Counted from the stretch's first letter, positions 1 to 9,343 are shown. The stretch is 64,000 bases of DNA from Beijerinckiaceae bacterium (GCA_009773635.1 WSYC01000009.1:27236-91235), one strand, 5' to 3'. The notes: generated from the letters alone by a model not told the origin. Program-made: numbers and translations.

Positions 1-902
1 GATTGGGCATCTCCCGAGGGGGTGAGAATGCGGGCGATACGGCTCGTCCGGCCGCTCGGCAGCGCGACGATGCTGTCGCCGGGGCAGATCTCGCCGGAGG
101 CGATGGTGCCGGAAAAGCCACGAAACTCCGCATTCGGGCGGTTGACCCACTGGATAGGCAGGCGAAATTTCGCATCCTCACCCGTCGATGTCTCGATGGT
201 CTCAAGCAGGGTGAGGAGGCTCGGGCCAGAATACCACGGCATCATCGCCGAAGCCTTGGCCACGTTGTCGCCTTCGCGCGCCGAGAGCGGCACGAAATGG
301 ACAGTTGTAAACCCGAGGCCCGGGATCAGCGCGCGATAATCCGCCTCGATGCGCCTGAAGGTGGCCTCGTCGTAGCCGACGAGATCCATCTTGTTGATCG
401 CGATGATGACATCGCGCACGCCGATCATCGAGACGATGCAGGAATGCCGCCGCGTCTGCGCCAGCAGTCCCTTGCGGGCATCAATGAGGATCACAGCGCA
501 ATCGGCGGTCGAGGCACCAGTCGCCATGTTGCGCGTGTATTGCTCGTGGCCGGGGGTATCCGCCGCAATGAAGGCGCGGTTGGCGGTCCCGAAGTAACGG
601 TAGGCGACGTCGATGGTGATTCCCTGTTCGCGCTCGGCGGCAAGGCCATCGACGAGCAGTGCGAGATCCGGTGTATCGCCCGTAGTGCCGAAACGCCGGG
701 AATCGTTCGCGAGGGCTTCGGCCTGATCCTCGAACACCGAATGGGTTTCCCAGAGCAAACGTCCAAGCAGCGTCGACTTGCCGTCATCCACCGAGCCGCA
801 GGTGATGAAACGCAACAGCGATTTGGAGGCGGGTGCCGGAACCGGCGCAACGGCAGGTCCGAAGCCGGTCTCGGGTTGACGCTGGAGGGCAGCGGTGCGC
901 AT
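1..902 (-). CDS. cysN: Sulfate adenylyltransferase subunit 1 (CysN), 3' end cut by window
   Basis: This is the GTPase subunit of ATP sulfurylase, which with CysD activates sulfate to adenosine phosphosulfate (APS) in the cytoplasm. Reading from the ATG at 902, 300 codons are visible. They hold the translation-factor-type G domain: P-loop GSVDDGKST at residues 36-44, DTPGHEQY at 115-122 and NKMD at 170-173. A second beta-barrel domain begins near residue 250. The start overlaps the cysD stop as ATGA, so the two are translationally coupled. The C-terminus lies outside the window, so I cannot tell whether this is CysN alone or a CysN-CysC fusion carrying APS kinase. Confidence 0.95.
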   Translation of the reverse strand, partial: MRTAALQRQPETGFGPAVAPVPAPASKSLLRFITCGSVDDGKSTLLGRLLWETHSVFEDQAEALANDSRRFGTTGDTPDLALLVDGLAAEREQGITIDVAYRYFGTANRAFIAADTPGHEQYTRNMATGASTADCAVILIDARKGLLAQTRRHSCIVSMIGVRDVIIAINKMDLVGYDEATFRRIEADYRALIPGLGFTTVHFVPLSAREGDNVAKASAMMPWYSGPSLLTLLETIETSTGEDAKFRLPIQWVNRPNAEFRGFSGTIASGEICPGDSIVALPSGRTSRIARILTPSGDAQ

Positions 903-1804
903 CAGAAATAGCCTTCCTGTTTCTTTTTCTCCATTGAGCTCGCGCCATCGGCATCGATGATCCGCCCCTGCCGCTCCGAGACACGGCTCGCCCGCATTTC
1001 TGCGAGAATGCCGGGGAGGGTTGCGGCCTCGCTCTCTACCGCGCCGGTGAGCGGGTAGCAGCCGAGCGTGCGAAAACGGACCATGCGGGTCTCGATCGTC
1101 TCGCCGGGCAGGAGAGTGAAACGCTCGTCATCCCGCAGGATCAGCGCGCCGTTGCGCACCACCACCGGGCGGGGCTTCGCGAAATAGAGCGGCACGACCG
1201 GGATATTTTCCTGGGCGATGTAGTCCCAGACGTCAGCCTCGGTCCAGTTCGAGAGCGGGAAGACGCGGAAGCTCTCGCCCTTCGCCTTCCGGGTGTTGAA
1301 CAGCGCCCAGGGCTCCGGCCGCTGCGCTTTCGGGTCCCAGCGATGATCGGGGGTGCGCAGCGAGAAGACGCGCTCCTTGGCGCGGCTTTTTTCCTCGTCG
1401 CGCCGCGCGCCGCCGAAGGCCGCGTCGAAGCCGAATTTGTCGAGCGCCTGCTTCAGCCCTTGCGTCTTCATCACGTCCGTATGCACCGCCGAGCCATGGC
1501 TCTGCGGGCCGATGCCCTGCGCCAGCCCCTCCGGATTGATATGGACGAGGAGGTCCAGCCCCAGCCTTTTGGCCGTGGCATCGCGGAACTCGATCATCTC
1601 GCGGAACTTCCAGCCGGTATCCACATGCAGCAGCGGAAACGGCAGCTTGCCCGGCGCGAAAGCCTTCATCGCAAGATGCAGCAGCACGGCGGAATCCTTG
1701 CCGATCGAATAGAGCAGCACCGGCTTTTCGCAGGTGGCGGCAACCTCGCGCAGGATGAAGATCGCCTCGGCTTCGAGCTTCTGGAGATGGGTCAAGGGCT
1801 TCAT
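902..1804 (-). CDS. cysD: Sulfate adenylyltransferase subunit 2 (CysD)
   Basis: This is the catalytic subunit of ATP sulfurylase, which forms APS and pyrophosphate from ATP and sulfate with GTP hydrolysis by CysN. The 300-residue length is normal for the family. The PP-loop nucleotide motif appears as SIGKDS at residues 33-38. The C-terminus has the family signature SERQGRIID followed by a lysine-rich KKKQEGYF tail. The gene overlaps cysH upstream and cysN downstream by four bases each (ATGA), typical of one polycistronic message. Confidence 0.97.
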   Translation of the reverse strand: MKPLTHLQKLEAEAIFILREVAATCEKPVLLYSIGKDSAVLLHLAMKAFAPGKLPFPLLHVDTGWKFREMIEFRDATAKRLGLDLLVHINPEGLAQGIGPQSHGSAVHTDVMKTQGLKQALDKFGFDAAFGGARRDEEKSRAKERVFSLRTPDHRWDPKAQRPEPWALFNTRKAKGESFRVFPLSNWTEADVWDYIAQENIPVVPLYFAKPRPVVVRNGALILRDDERFTLLPGETIETRMVRFRTLGCYPLTGAVESEAATLPGILAEMRASRVSERQGRIIDADGASSMEKKKQEGYF

Positions 1805-2547
1805 GTCCGCGCCTCCACCAAAACGCCTGAACGCACTAGCTTGCCATCAGCCCCGACATGGAGGCCGCATTCCTTGGCGGCGTCGTTCTCCCACCACCAG
1901 CGCCCGGCGCGTTCGTCCTCGCCCGGCTGAAGCGCACGAGTGCAGGGCTGGCAGCCGATGGAGAGGAAGCCCTGCGCATGCAGCGGGTTCACCGGCACGG
2001 CATTCGCGCTCGCGAAGGCCACGGCCTTCTCGCGGCTCCAGTCGATCAGCGGGTTGACCTTGAGAAGCCCGAAGCCGGCATCAAACTCTGCTACGGACAT
2101 CGAACCGCGGTTTGCAGATTGCCCGGCGCGCAGGCCCGTGATCCAGACTGCTGCACCGGCCAGCGCCCGCTTCAGCGGCTCGACCTTGCGTGCCCCGCAG
2201 CAGGCCTTGCGCGCCTCGACCGAGAGGACAAACCCGTTGATTCCCTGATCGGCAAGCAGGGCTTCCACGTGTTCGCGTTCAGGAACAAAACCCCGGATGC
2301 GCTGGCCGTAACGCATCTCGGTCTCGGCCCAGAGGGTGTAGGTGTCCGGAAACAGCCGGCCCGTATCGAGGGTTGCGACCTCGATATCGAGATTTTCTGA
2401 GAAGATAAGCTGCGTCAGCACCTGATCCTCAAGACCGAAGCTCGTCGTGAAGACGATCCGGCCCGCGATGCGGTCGCGAACCAGCTTCAGGCGCTCGAGC
2501 GGGGTCTTCGGCAGAAGCACGGCGGCGATGGTGGTGACATCAACCAT
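1801..2547 (-). CDS. cysH: Assimilatory APS/PAPS reductase (CysH), probably the [4Fe-4S] APS type
   Basis: It reduces activated sulfate to sulfite. The 248-residue protein has the PP-loop-like TSFGLEDQ near residue 35, the cysteine pair C116-C117 (KACCGARK), a second pair C199/C202 (GCQPC) and the catalytic ECGLH at 226-230. The two extra pairs are the known mark of iron-sulfur APS reductases, so the direct substrate is probably APS rather than PAPS; that is an inference from motif. I chose the ATG at 2547 because it overlaps the upstream stop by eight bases and the sequence aligns from MVDV; an in-frame ATG at 2610 would add a non-conserved extension inside the upstream gene. Confidence 0.95.
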   Translation of the reverse strand: MVDVTTIAAVLLPKTPLERLKLVRDRIAGRIVFTTSFGLEDQVLTQLIFSENLDIEVATLDTGRLFPDTYTLWAETEMRYGQRIRGFVPEREHVEALLADQGINGFVLSVEARKACCGARKVEPLKRALAGAAVWITGLRAGQSANRGSMSVAEFDAGFGLLKVNPLIDWSREKAVAFASANAVPVNPLHAQGFLSIGCQPCTRALQPGEDERAGRWWWENDAAKECGLHVGADGKLVRSGVLVEART

Positions 2548-3055
2548 TGCGCCCCTCCAGCCGCGCGGCGCGGCGCTGATCGAGAATGCTGGCCTCGCGG
2601 GCATAGCCACGCTGGTAGGTGGCGGAAAAGGCGGCGGCAGCCTTCACCCAGTGCTCGGCAGGCTGGCGCGCGGCATTGGCCTCCGGCAGTTCCACCTCGT
2701 CAAATCCGCAGGCGAGCGCATAGGCGAATTGATCCGCGATCAACGGACCGATCGCGCGCAGCGTGCCGGTAAATCCGTCCCGACGCAGCCGTTTTGCGAG
2801 GCTGAAGCCGCGCCCGTCGGCATAGGCCGGGAAAGCGATGCCGATCAGCGCCAGCGCGTCAAAATGCGGCGCCAGCGCCGCGATCTCGACCGTGTTGGCG
2901 ATCTCGACGCCGATCTCCTGATCGCCGCGAACCGCGAGGACGGCGGGCAGATCAGCCAGAGAAACCAGAACGCACGGATGGTCTGTGGCTTCGCCGCTGT
3001 TGAAACGGTGGAATCGATCGGCGACAAAGCGCCCCCCGGCATCAAGCAGCGGCAT
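2540..3055 (-). CDS. DUF934 protein of the sulfite-reduction operon
   Basis: A 171-residue protein of family DUF934, almost always found between cysI and cysH in alpha- and betaproteobacteria. Its biochemical role is not established; it is often described as an accessory protein of sulfite reductase. Conserved-looking blocks are near GRGFSLAKRLR (residues 81-91) and the GFDEVEL stretch (117-123). The ATG at 3055 lies 14 bases inside the cysI reading frame, and the stop overlaps cysH, so the gene is embedded in a coupled operon. Longer in-frame starts further upstream would lie entirely in cysI and were rejected. Confidence 0.85.
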   Translation of the reverse strand: MPLLDAGGRFVADRFHRFNSGEATDHPCVLVSLADLPAVLAVRGDQEIGVEIANTVEIAALAPHFDALALIGIAFPAYADGRGFSLAKRLRRDGFTGTLRAIGPLIADQFAYALACGFDEVELPEANAARQPAEHWVKAAAAFSATYQRGYAREASILDQRRAARLEGRNG

Positions 3056-4712
3056 GGTCGATCTCCTGCAGAAATGCTGCCTTGAACGGCGCGATGCCGA
3101 GCCGGCGAACGGTGTCGATGAAGGCTTCACCGGTGTTTCGCTGACCGAGATAGACCTCCACCAGCCGCTCGATGGCATCCGGCACTTCGGCGGCGGTGAG
3201 ACCGGGGCCGAGGATATCGCCGAGCGCGGCGTTCTCGGTGGCATCGCCCCCGAGTGTGATCTGGTAGCTCTCCTCGCCGCGCTTCTCGAGCCCGAGAATA
3301 CCGATATTGCCGACGTGGTGATGGCCGCAGGCGTTGATGCAGCCGGAAATCTTGATGCCGAGCGGGCCGATCTCGCGCTGCCGAGCCGGGTCTGCGAAGC
3401 GCTGCGACAGCGCCTGCGCGATGGGGATCGAGCGGGCCGTCGCCAGCGCGCAGTAATCGAGGCCGGGGCAGGCGATGATATCGGTGATGAGCCCGACATT
3501 GGCTTCCGCGAGCCGCGCGTTGCCGAGCGCTTTCCACACGGCGAAAAGATCATCCTGAGCCACATGCGGCAACACGAGGTTCTGCGCATGGGTGACGCGC
3601 AACTCGCCGAAGGAGTAACGCTCCGCGAGGCCTGCCGCCGCGCGCATCTGCTCCGAGGTCATGTCACCCGGCACCGCGCCGATGCCCTTGAGCGAGATCG
3701 TCAGGGCAGCATAGCCCGGAGCCTTGTGCGGGGTGACGTTGACATCAGCCCAGGCAGCGAATGCCGGGTTGGCTGCGCGCGCGGCCTGATAGGTCTGGCT
3801 CACCGCCGGGCGTTTCTCGTAAGGCGGGGCTGCGAAATACGCCGCGATGCGTGCCACTTCTTCCCGGTCAGCGTTGATTGTGGTGCGATCGAGTGCGGCG
3901 AATTCCGCTTCGACCCGCGCCTGGAATTCCTCGATCCCGATCTCATGGACGAGGATCTTCACCCGCGCCTTGTACTTGTTGTCGCGCCGCCCTTCGGCGT
4001 TGTAGACGCGCATCAGGGCTTCGAGATAGGCGAGGAGATCACCCTTCGGCAGGAAGTCGCGCACGACCTTGCCGATCATCGGCGTGCGGCCGAGCCCGCC
4101 ACCGACGATGATCTCGTAGCCGGTCTCGCCGGCGGTGTTTCTGACGATGCGGAGGCCGATATCGTGCACCTTCACGGCTGCACGATCATGCGCCGCGCCG
4201 GTGACCGCGATCTTGAACTTGCGCGGCAGGTAACTGAACTCGGGGTGCGCGCTCGACCATTGCCGGATCAGCTCCGCCACCGGGCGCGGGTCCTCGATTT
4301 CATCGGCAGCGACGCCGGAGAACTGGTCCGCCGTCACGTTGCGGATGCAATTGCCGGAGGTCTGGATGCAGTGCATTTCGACATCAGCCAGAAGGTCGAG
4401 AATTTCCGGCACATCGCGCAACCGCGGCCAGTTGAACTGGAGGTTCTGCCGCGTGGTGAAATGGCCGTAGCCGCGATCGAACTTCTCACCGATCAGCGCG
4501 AGCTGGCGCAACTGACGCGCCGAAAGCGTGCCATAGGGAATGGCGATCCTGAGCATATAGGCGTGCAGTTGCAGGTAGACGCCGTTCTTCAGCCGGAGGG
4601 GCTTGAACTCGTCCTCGGTAATGGCACCGGAAAGGCGACGGTTCACCTGATCACGGAACTGGGCGACCCGTTCGCGCACGAAGCGCTCGTCGAATTCATC
4701 ATAGCGATACAT
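3042..4712 (-). CDS. cysI: Nitrite/sulfite reductase hemoprotein (CysI)
   Basis: A 556-residue siroheme/[4Fe-4S] enzyme that reduces sulfite to sulfide with six electrons. The cluster ligands are clear: C415 and C421 (ACPGLDYC) and C458 and C462 (SGCINACG). Repeated ferredoxin-like half domains are visible, with TRQN at 87-90 and the siroheme-binding region HCIQTSGNCIRN near 114-125. The N-terminus MYRYDEFDE is the usual family start, so I chose the ATG at 4712; an ATG seven codons upstream (4733) would overlap the previous gene. The operon also encodes a ferredoxin and ferredoxin reductase, so the electron donor is probably ferredoxin rather than a CysJ flavoprotein, of which none is seen. 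Confidence 0.94.
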   Translation of the reverse strand: MYRYDEFDERFVRERVAQFRDQVNRRLSGAITEDEFKPLRLKNGVYLQLHAYMLRIAIPYGTLSARQLRQLALIGEKFDRGYGHFTTRQNLQFNWPRLRDVPEILDLLADVEMHCIQTSGNCIRNVTADQFSGVAADEIEDPRPVAELIRQWSSAHPEFSYLPRKFKIAVTGAAHDRAAVKVHDIGLRIVRNTAGETGYEIIVGGGLGRTPMIGKVVRDFLPKGDLLAYLEALMRVYNAEGRRDNKYKARVKILVHEIGIEEFQARVEAEFAALDRTTINADREEVARIAAYFAAPPYEKRPAVSQTYQAARAANPAFAAWADVNVTPHKAPGYAALTISLKGIGAVPGDMTSEQMRAAAGLAERYSFGELRVTHAQNLVLPHVAQDDLFAVWKALGNARLAEANVGLITDIIACPGLDYCALATARSIPIAQALSQRFADPARQREIGPLGIKISGCINACGHHHVGNIGILGLEKRGEESYQITLGGDATENAALGDILGPGLTAAEVPDAIERLVEVYLGQRNTGEAFIDTVRRLGIAPFKAAFLQEIDHAAA

Positions 4713-4722
4713 GGTGTCTGCC

Positions 4723-5640
4723 TCAGGCTGCAAGTGCGCGGTAGAGGGTGAAAATCGAGAGCGTCATGATCAGTCCGCCAATCAGCACCATCAGCGCGCG
4801 GCGGTTGATGCGGTGCGTCAGTCTGGCGGCGAAAGGCGCAACAATGAGCCCGCCGAGAACCAACCCGGCGACGCTTTCCCAGTGCTGGATGCCGATCAGC
4901 ACGGCGAAGGAAAAGCCGCTGGCCAGGGTGACGAAGAATTCAGCAGCATTGACCGAGCCGATTGTGGTCTTCGGCTCATGGCCGGAGCCGATCAGCGTCG
5001 TCGTCACCACCGGGCCCCAGCCGCCGCCGCCGACCGAATCGGCAAAACCGCCGAACAGCGCGACAGGGATGAGGCGATTGCCGATCACAGGTGTGAAGTG
5101 CACGGCCCTGAACGCCCGAAAGATGATGTAGAGCCCCATGAGCAGGAGATAGCCGGCGATCCAGGGGCGCAGTGTATTACCGTCGATCGATGTGACCAGC
5201 GCCACCCCGGTGACGGCACCGATAATGCCGGGAATGAGGATGCGTCCGAAGATGCGTTTGTCGATATTTCCAAGCCGCCAATGCGCCACGCCGGATGCCG
5301 CCGTAGTGAAGGCTTCCGCAACATGAACGGTTGCCGTTGCCGCCGCCGGAGAAATCCCGGTCGCCAGCAGCAGCGAATTCGACGTGATGCCATAGGCCAT
5401 CCCGATCGCGCCATCGACGAGCTGCGCGGCAATCCCGACCCCCAGCGCCTTCAGGAAAGCCGCCAGATCGAACGACCCGGATGCACCGGAGCGGAAAATC
5501 CACAGGCTCAGGAACCCCGCGAACACCAGAATCACGGCGAGAGACAAGGCGCGCGCAATCCGGGGCGAGAGGCGCGCGATATGCGCCTCGTCGATTGCAA
5601 GGGCCGGGATGGAAAGCGTTGGTCCTGCGGGCTCAGTCAT
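4723..5640 (-). CDS. TauE/SafE (TSUP) family sulfur-compound permease
   Basis: A 305-residue multi-spanning inner-membrane protein of the TauE/SafE family. Several hydrophobic segments are visible, including a long N-terminal helix around residues 25-45 and paired half-domains that each contain a conserved glycine-rich motif (GIAAQLVDGAIGMAYG and GFADSVGGGGWGP). Family members move sulfite, sulfate or organosulfonates; the position between DUF2849 and cysI, 10 bases before the cysI start, points to sulfate/sulfite traffic, but direction cannot be read from sequence. The start at 5640 overlaps the DUF2849 stop by eight bases. Confidence 0.88.
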   Translation of the reverse strand: MTEPAGPTLSIPALAIDEAHIARLSPRIARALSLAVILVFAGFLSLWIFRSGASGSFDLAAFLKALGVGIAAQLVDGAIGMAYGITSNSLLLATGISPAAATATVHVAEAFTTAASGVAHWRLGNIDKRIFGRILIPGIIGAVTGVALVTSIDGNTLRPWIAGYLLLMGLYIIFRAFRAVHFTPVIGNRLIPVALFGGFADSVGGGGWGPVVTTTLIGSGHEPKTTIGSVNAAEFFVTLASGFSFAVLIGIQHWESVAGLVLGGLIVAPFAARLTHRINRRALMVLIGGLIMTLSIFTLYRALAA

Positions 5641-5977
5641 GGGCTGCGTCCCTGATCGCGGGGAACTCAGCCTGTTTGCCAAGATCGGGCCGGATGCTCG
5701 GCCCCAGGATCCTAAAGCGTTCGCGGAAGTGCCGAGGCACCGGGATGCCGGCATCGCTGATCTCGACATCGACGAGATAGGCATCCACCACATGGTTGCC
5801 GGCCATCGCGGTCCTGCCTTCGGCTTCAAGCGCGGTTGCGGATGCCGTGTCCTGCGCGATGAGCGCCTCGGTGGGATTGCGAGACCAGCCGGTCGCCGTG
5901 CGGAAGACGACATCGCCGTCGAGCAGGTCATTCGCGAGTAGAATGGCCGGGAGAGGGGGGAGCTTTGCGCTGGACAT
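5633..5977 (-). CDS. DUF2849 domain protein
   Basis: A 114-residue protein resembling the DUF2849 family, which in alphaproteobacteria sits next to cysI/cysG and has no established function. The recognisable core is LANDLLDGDVVFRT near residues 14-27, then a region ending VVDAYLVDVE near 63-73 before a charged C-terminal half. No signal peptide or membrane segment is visible. Its ATG overlaps the ferredoxin stop (TGATG) and its own stop overlaps the permease gene, so it is translated as part of the sulfur operon. Product assignment rests on length, motif and context. Confidence 0.75.
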   Translation of the reverse strand: MSSAKLPPLPAILLANDLLDGDVVFRTATGWSRNPTEALIAQDTASATALEAEGRTAMAGNHVVDAYLVDVEISDAGIPVPRHFRERFRILGPSIRPDLGKQAEFPAIRDAAHD

Positions 5978-6297
5978 CAGTTGACCTCCGCCAAGGTGAG
6001 GGTGAGACCATCCAGTGCTTCCTCCCAGAGGATCTGGCAGGAGAGACGGGAGGTGGCCTCGATCGCCGGGAGTTCGTCGAGCTTGAGCAGCTCGTCCTCG
6101 CGTGCCGGGTGCAGTCGCCCCGCCCAGTCCGGTGCGACGATGACGTGGCAGGTCGCGCAGTCGCAGGCGCCGCCGCAGATTCCTTCGACACCGACGCCGT
6201 GGTCGCGCAGAATTTCCATCACGCGCCAGCCTTCCGCCCCTTCGAGCGTGTGGTTCCGGCCGTCGCGGTCGGTGACGTGAAGAACGGCCATGTTCAT
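5977..6297 (-). CDS. [2Fe-2S] ferredoxin, adrenodoxin type
   Basis: A 106-residue soluble electron carrier. The cluster ligands follow the adrenodoxin/putidaredoxin pattern C-x5-C-x2-C...C: C41, C47, C50 and C87. It lies between a ferredoxin-NADP reductase and the sulfite reductase operon genes, so the likely route is NADPH to reductase to ferredoxin to CysI; that route is inferred from gene order. The ATG at 6297 overlaps the reductase stop as ATGA. A second in-frame ATG two codons later is possible. Confidence 0.92.
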   Translation of the reverse strand: MNMAVLHVTDRDGRNHTLEGAEGWRVMEILRDHGVGVEGICGGACDCATCHVIVAPDWAGRLHPAREDELLKLDELPAIEATSRLSCQILWEEALDGLTLTLAEVN

Positions 6298-7349
6298 GCC
6301 GCCTTCGAGGTGTCGCCCACCTGCAAGCGCTGCTGCAGCTCGCTGGAGGAGGTGGTGTACTGGAAACGGAGTTTCTCCTCCGGTCGAACGACCTTGAACG
6401 CGGCGTGGCTCGCGAGCGCGGCCTCGTGAAAACCGGAGAGAATGAGCTTCAGTTTGCCGGGGTAATGATTGATGTCGCCGATGGCGAAAATACCCGGCGT
6501 CGTCGTCTGGAATTTCTCGGTGTCGACCCGGATCTGCTTGCCGTCCGCAAGATCGAGGCCCCAGTCGCCGATCGGGCCAAGCTCGATGGTCAGGCCGAAG
6601 AAGGCCAGCAGCCGCGTCGCAGGCAGGGTCTCGAGACCGGCCTTCGTCTTGATGGTGACGGCGTCAAGCTGCCCCGCCGCGCCCGACAGGGCGTGTAGAT
6701 CACCCTCGACGAAGCGCAGCTTGCCCTCTGCTTCCAGTGCCCGCATCGCGGCCACCGACGCAGGGGCCGCCCGGAACCGGTCCGAGCGGTGCATCAGCGT
6801 CACGGATTTCGCATGACCGACCATGTCAATCGCCCAGTCGAGCGCGGAATCGCCGCCGCCGACCACGACGAGATCGCTCCCCGCGAACCGCGCCCGTTTA
6901 CGAACGGCATAGAAGACCGAGGTGCCCTCGAAAGCGTCGAGCCCGTCAAGCTTCGGCTTGCGCGGCGCGAACGAGCCGGCACCGGCGGCGATGAAGATCG
7001 CCCCCGCATCGATCATCTCACCGTCGCTGGTCTGGAGCGTGAACCGTCCGTCCGCCCGCTTCTCAAGATGCGTGACCAGTTGGCCGAGCCGGAATTCCGG
7101 CGTAAACGGTGCGATCTGTTCGAGGAGCTTGTCGGTCAACTCCTGGCCAGAAATCACAGGCCAGGAGGGAATGTCGTAGATCGGCTTTTCCGGGTAAAGT
7201 TCGCTGCATTGCCCGCCGGGCTTGTCGAGCACGTCGATGACAACGGCTTTCAGCCCGAGAAGCCCGAGTTCGAACACGGCGAACAGGCCTGTGGGTCCTG
7301 CGCCGATAATCGCGACATCGGTGATGGTTGAGGTTGGATGGAGTGCCAC
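6294..7349 (-). CDS. Ferredoxin-NADP+ reductase, thioredoxin-reductase-like type, GTG start
   Basis: A two-dinucleotide-binding flavoprotein of about 351 residues. The FAD site is VAIIGAGPTGLFA near the N-terminus, the NADPH site is VVVGGGDSALDWA in the middle, and the C-terminal FAD motif is AIGDINHYPG. There is no CxxC redox pair, which separates it from thioredoxin reductase and fits the YumC/FNR type 2 family. I chose the GTG at 7349 because homologues begin shortly before the FAD motif. An upstream ATG at 7472 would run through the palindrome at 7364-7379 and encode a non-conserved extension. It is the first gene of the sulfur operon. Confidence 0.9.
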   Translation of the reverse strand: MALHPTSTITDVAIIGAGPTGLFAVFELGLLGLKAVVIDVLDKPGGQCSELYPEKPIYDIPSWPVISGQELTDKLLEQIAPFTPEFRLGQLVTHLEKRADGRFTLQTSDGEMIDAGAIFIAAGAGSFAPRKPKLDGLDAFEGTSVFYAVRKRARFAGSDLVVVGGGDSALDWAIDMVGHAKSVTLMHRSDRFRAAPASVAAMRALEAEGKLRFVEGDLHALSGAAGQLDAVTIKTKAGLETLPATRLLAFFGLTIELGPIGDWGLDLADGKQIRVDTEKFQTTTPGIFAIGDINHYPGKLKLILSGFHEAALASHAAFKVVRPEEKLRFQYTTSSSELQQRLQVGDTSKAA

Positions 7350-7363
7350 GGCGAGCCCAGTTC

Positions 7364-7394
7364 GTTCGTTATTACGAACAAAATGGATACTATA
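7364..7394 (-). promoter_or_regulatory. Candidate promoter and operator of the sulfur operon
   Basis: On the minus strand a TATAGT -10-like hexamer (7389-7394) is followed after nine bases by a perfect dyad, GTTCGT and ACGAAC separated by four bases (7364-7379), which ends 14 bases before the GTG start. A repressor bound there would cover the transcription start region. No clear -35 was found, and the regulator is not encoded in this window, so binding by any named family is not claimed. Confidence 0.45.
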
Positions 7395-7558
7395 AGCGCC
7401 GTTCTCTCTCAATTCGGGGTCTGTAGCCCCAGCTTTCAAAGATCGGTGACGATGGAGAATGTTTTTCTCCACCCATCCCGTCGGGTTCGAAATCGGCTAG
7501 GCAAGCCTCGCACGCATCCCTACGATATCCCGCAATTAATCCTGCATTGTGGTGATCG

Positions 7559-8851
7559 ATGAAACCGAATTCCGTGCGTGACACTCTCGAAGCAGCACTT
7601 GCGGCCGCTGGCTCTGACCGAGCGCGGGCGGTATTCACGGCGTTGATGCCGGCGAGCGCCCGCGTTGAGGCCGATGCGGCCGATGCGCGCCAGCGCGCCG
7701 GAACGAGCCTCGGCCCGCTCGATGGCGTGGTCATCTCGGTGAAGGACCTCTTCGACATCAAAGGAGCCCGGACAACGGCAGGTTCAAAAATCCGGCAGAC
7801 CACGAGCCCTGCAACCGCCGATGCGCCAGCGATTTCGCGATTGCGGCGTGCCGGTGCGGTGCTCATCGGGCGCACCAACATGAGCGAGTTTGCCTATTCC
7901 GGGCTCGGCCTCAACCCGCATTATGGCACGCCGGGCAGCGCCTTGGCCCCCGATCGTGCGCCGGGTGGCTCGACCTCCGGCGGCGCGGTGTCGGTAGCGC
8001 TCGGGCTGGCACGGCTGACGCTCGGCACGGATACCGGCGGTTCGACACGCATTCCCGCCGCGTTCAACGGCATTGTCGGCTTCAAGCCGACGAGCACGCG
8101 CGTGCCGAAGACCGGGTGTTTCCCGCTTTCGCATGCGCTCGACAGTATCGGCCCGCTCGGCCGGAGCGTTGCGGATTGCGCGGCGATGGATGCCATTCTT
8201 GCCGGTGACGAGGCCACCCCGCTGGCCGATGTCGCTATCGCCGGCCTGCGCATCGGTGTTCCGCGCGGGCTTTTGTTCGAGAATACCGAACCGGAGGTGA
8301 TGCATGCCGTCGAAGCCGCGCTCGTGAAGCTGGAGAAGCGCGGCGCGCGGATCGTGGATATCGATATCGACGATCTCGTTCTGGCCACGCGTGCGGCACT
8401 CGGAATCGGCCCGATCGCCGCGTGTGAGGCTGCCCAGATCCATGCCGAAGCCATCGAATCCGTGCCGGATGATTTTGATCGGCGCGTTCTCGCCCGAATC
8501 CTGCTTGGACGTGATGTGCCCGCGTGGAAATACGTCGAGGCGGTGCAGCGACGTGAGGCGCTCAAGCCGGCCTTCTCCGCCCGCATCGGCGCGTGCGACG
8601 TTCTGGCGCTGCCGACCGCGCCGATCCTGCCGCCGTTGATCGCGCCACTGGAGGCGGATGACGCGCTTTTCCACGCGACGAACCTCCTTACCTTGCGCAA
8701 CACCAGCCTCGGCAATTTCATGGATTGCCCGGCGCTCTCGCTGCCGCTGCCCGTCGATGGCCTGCCTGTCGGGCTGATGCTGATGGGCGCTACCGGCACG
8801 GACCGGCGGCTGTTCGCGATTGGGCAAGGGATCGAGGCAGTCCTGCGCTGA
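7559..8851 (+). CDS. Amidase-signature family amidase
   Basis: A 430-residue Ser-Ser-Lys hydrolase of the amidase signature family. All three catalytic residues are visible: K62 (SVKDLFD), cis-serine S138 (GGSTSGGA) and nucleophile S162 (DTGGSTRIP), with the usual 24-residue spacing between the serines. GatA, indole-acetamide hydrolases, malonamidases and nylon-oligomer hydrolases share this fold. The gene is not next to gatB or gatC, so a tRNA amidotransferase role is unlikely, and the substrate cannot be predicted. It is transcribed away from the sulfur operon. No strong Shine-Dalgarno sequence precedes the ATG at 7559. Confidence 0.9.
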   Translation: MKPNSVRDTLEAALAAAGSDRARAVFTALMPASARVEADAADARQRAGTSLGPLDGVVISVKDLFDIKGARTTAGSKIRQTTSPATADAPAISRLRRAGAVLIGRTNMSEFAYSGLGLNPHYGTPGSALAPDRAPGGSTSGGAVSVALGLARLTLGTDTGGSTRIPAAFNGIVGFKPTSTRVPKTGCFPLSHALDSIGPLGRSVADCAAMDAILAGDEATPLADVAIAGLRIGVPRGLLFENTEPEVMHAVEAALVKLEKRGARIVDIDIDDLVLATRAALGIGPIAACEAAQIHAEAIESVPDDFDRRVLARILLGRDVPAWKYVEAVQRREALKPAFSARIGACDVLALPTAPILPPLIAPLEADDALFHATNLLTLRNTSLGNFMDCPALSLPLPVDGLPVGLMLMGATGTDRRLFAIGQGIEAVLR

Positions 8852-8857
8852 TCACCT

Positions 8858-9343
8858 TCAGCCCGCGCTGACGGGCACGACGGTGGTGTGCTTCACGCGG
8901 CTGAGCGCGAAGCTCGATTCAATCGAGGCGACGCCTTCGAGCCGGCTCAGCTTGTCCTTGATGAAGCGCTCGTATTCAGCAAGGCTGCTGACAACGATAC
9001 GCATCAGATAGTCGCGCGTGCCGGTCATCAGGTAGCATTCCATCACCTCCGGCCAGCGCGACACGGCGAGGGCGAAGCGTTCCAGTTCTTCCTCGCGCTG
9101 CCGTTCAAGCCGGATTGAGGCAAAGACATTGACCGCAAGCCCGACCCGGTTCTGGTCGACCACCGCGACATAGCCGGCAATGACACCGCGCTCCTCGAGC
9201 AGCTTGACCCGCCGCAGGCAGGGCGAGGGCGAAAGCCCCGCGCGCTCGGCAAGGTCCGTGATGGTGATCCGGCCGTTCTGTTGCAGCGCGTTCAGAATGC
9301 GGATGTCGATGGCGTCAAGCGCGATTGTGGCAGGATTTGCCAT
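8858..9343 (-). CDS. Lrp/AsnC family transcriptional regulator
   Basis: A 161-residue regulator. The N-terminal winged helix-turn-helix covers about residues 12-60, with recognition helix region LSPSPCLRRVKLLEE. The C-terminal half has the RAM/ligand-binding fold with the motif VMECYLMTGTRDYLMRI, which in Lrp-type proteins binds amino acids. The gene is divergent from the E1-like dehydrogenase gene, starting 109 bases from it, so that gene is its probable target. This pairing resembles mdeR-mdeB of pseudomonads. Confidence 0.93.
   Translation of the reverse strand: MANPATIALDAIDIRILNALQQNGRITITDLAERAGLSPSPCLRRVKLLEERGVIAGYVAVVDQNRVGLAVNVFASIRLERQREEELERFALAVSRWPEVMECYLMTGTRDYLMRIVVSSLAEYERFIKDKLSRLEGVASIESSFALSRVKHTTVVPVSAG

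Noticed and set aside
2985..4751. A 588-codon plus-strand open frame opposite cysI
   Set aside because: The opposite strand encodes CysI with all cluster cysteines; this one is a shadow frame.
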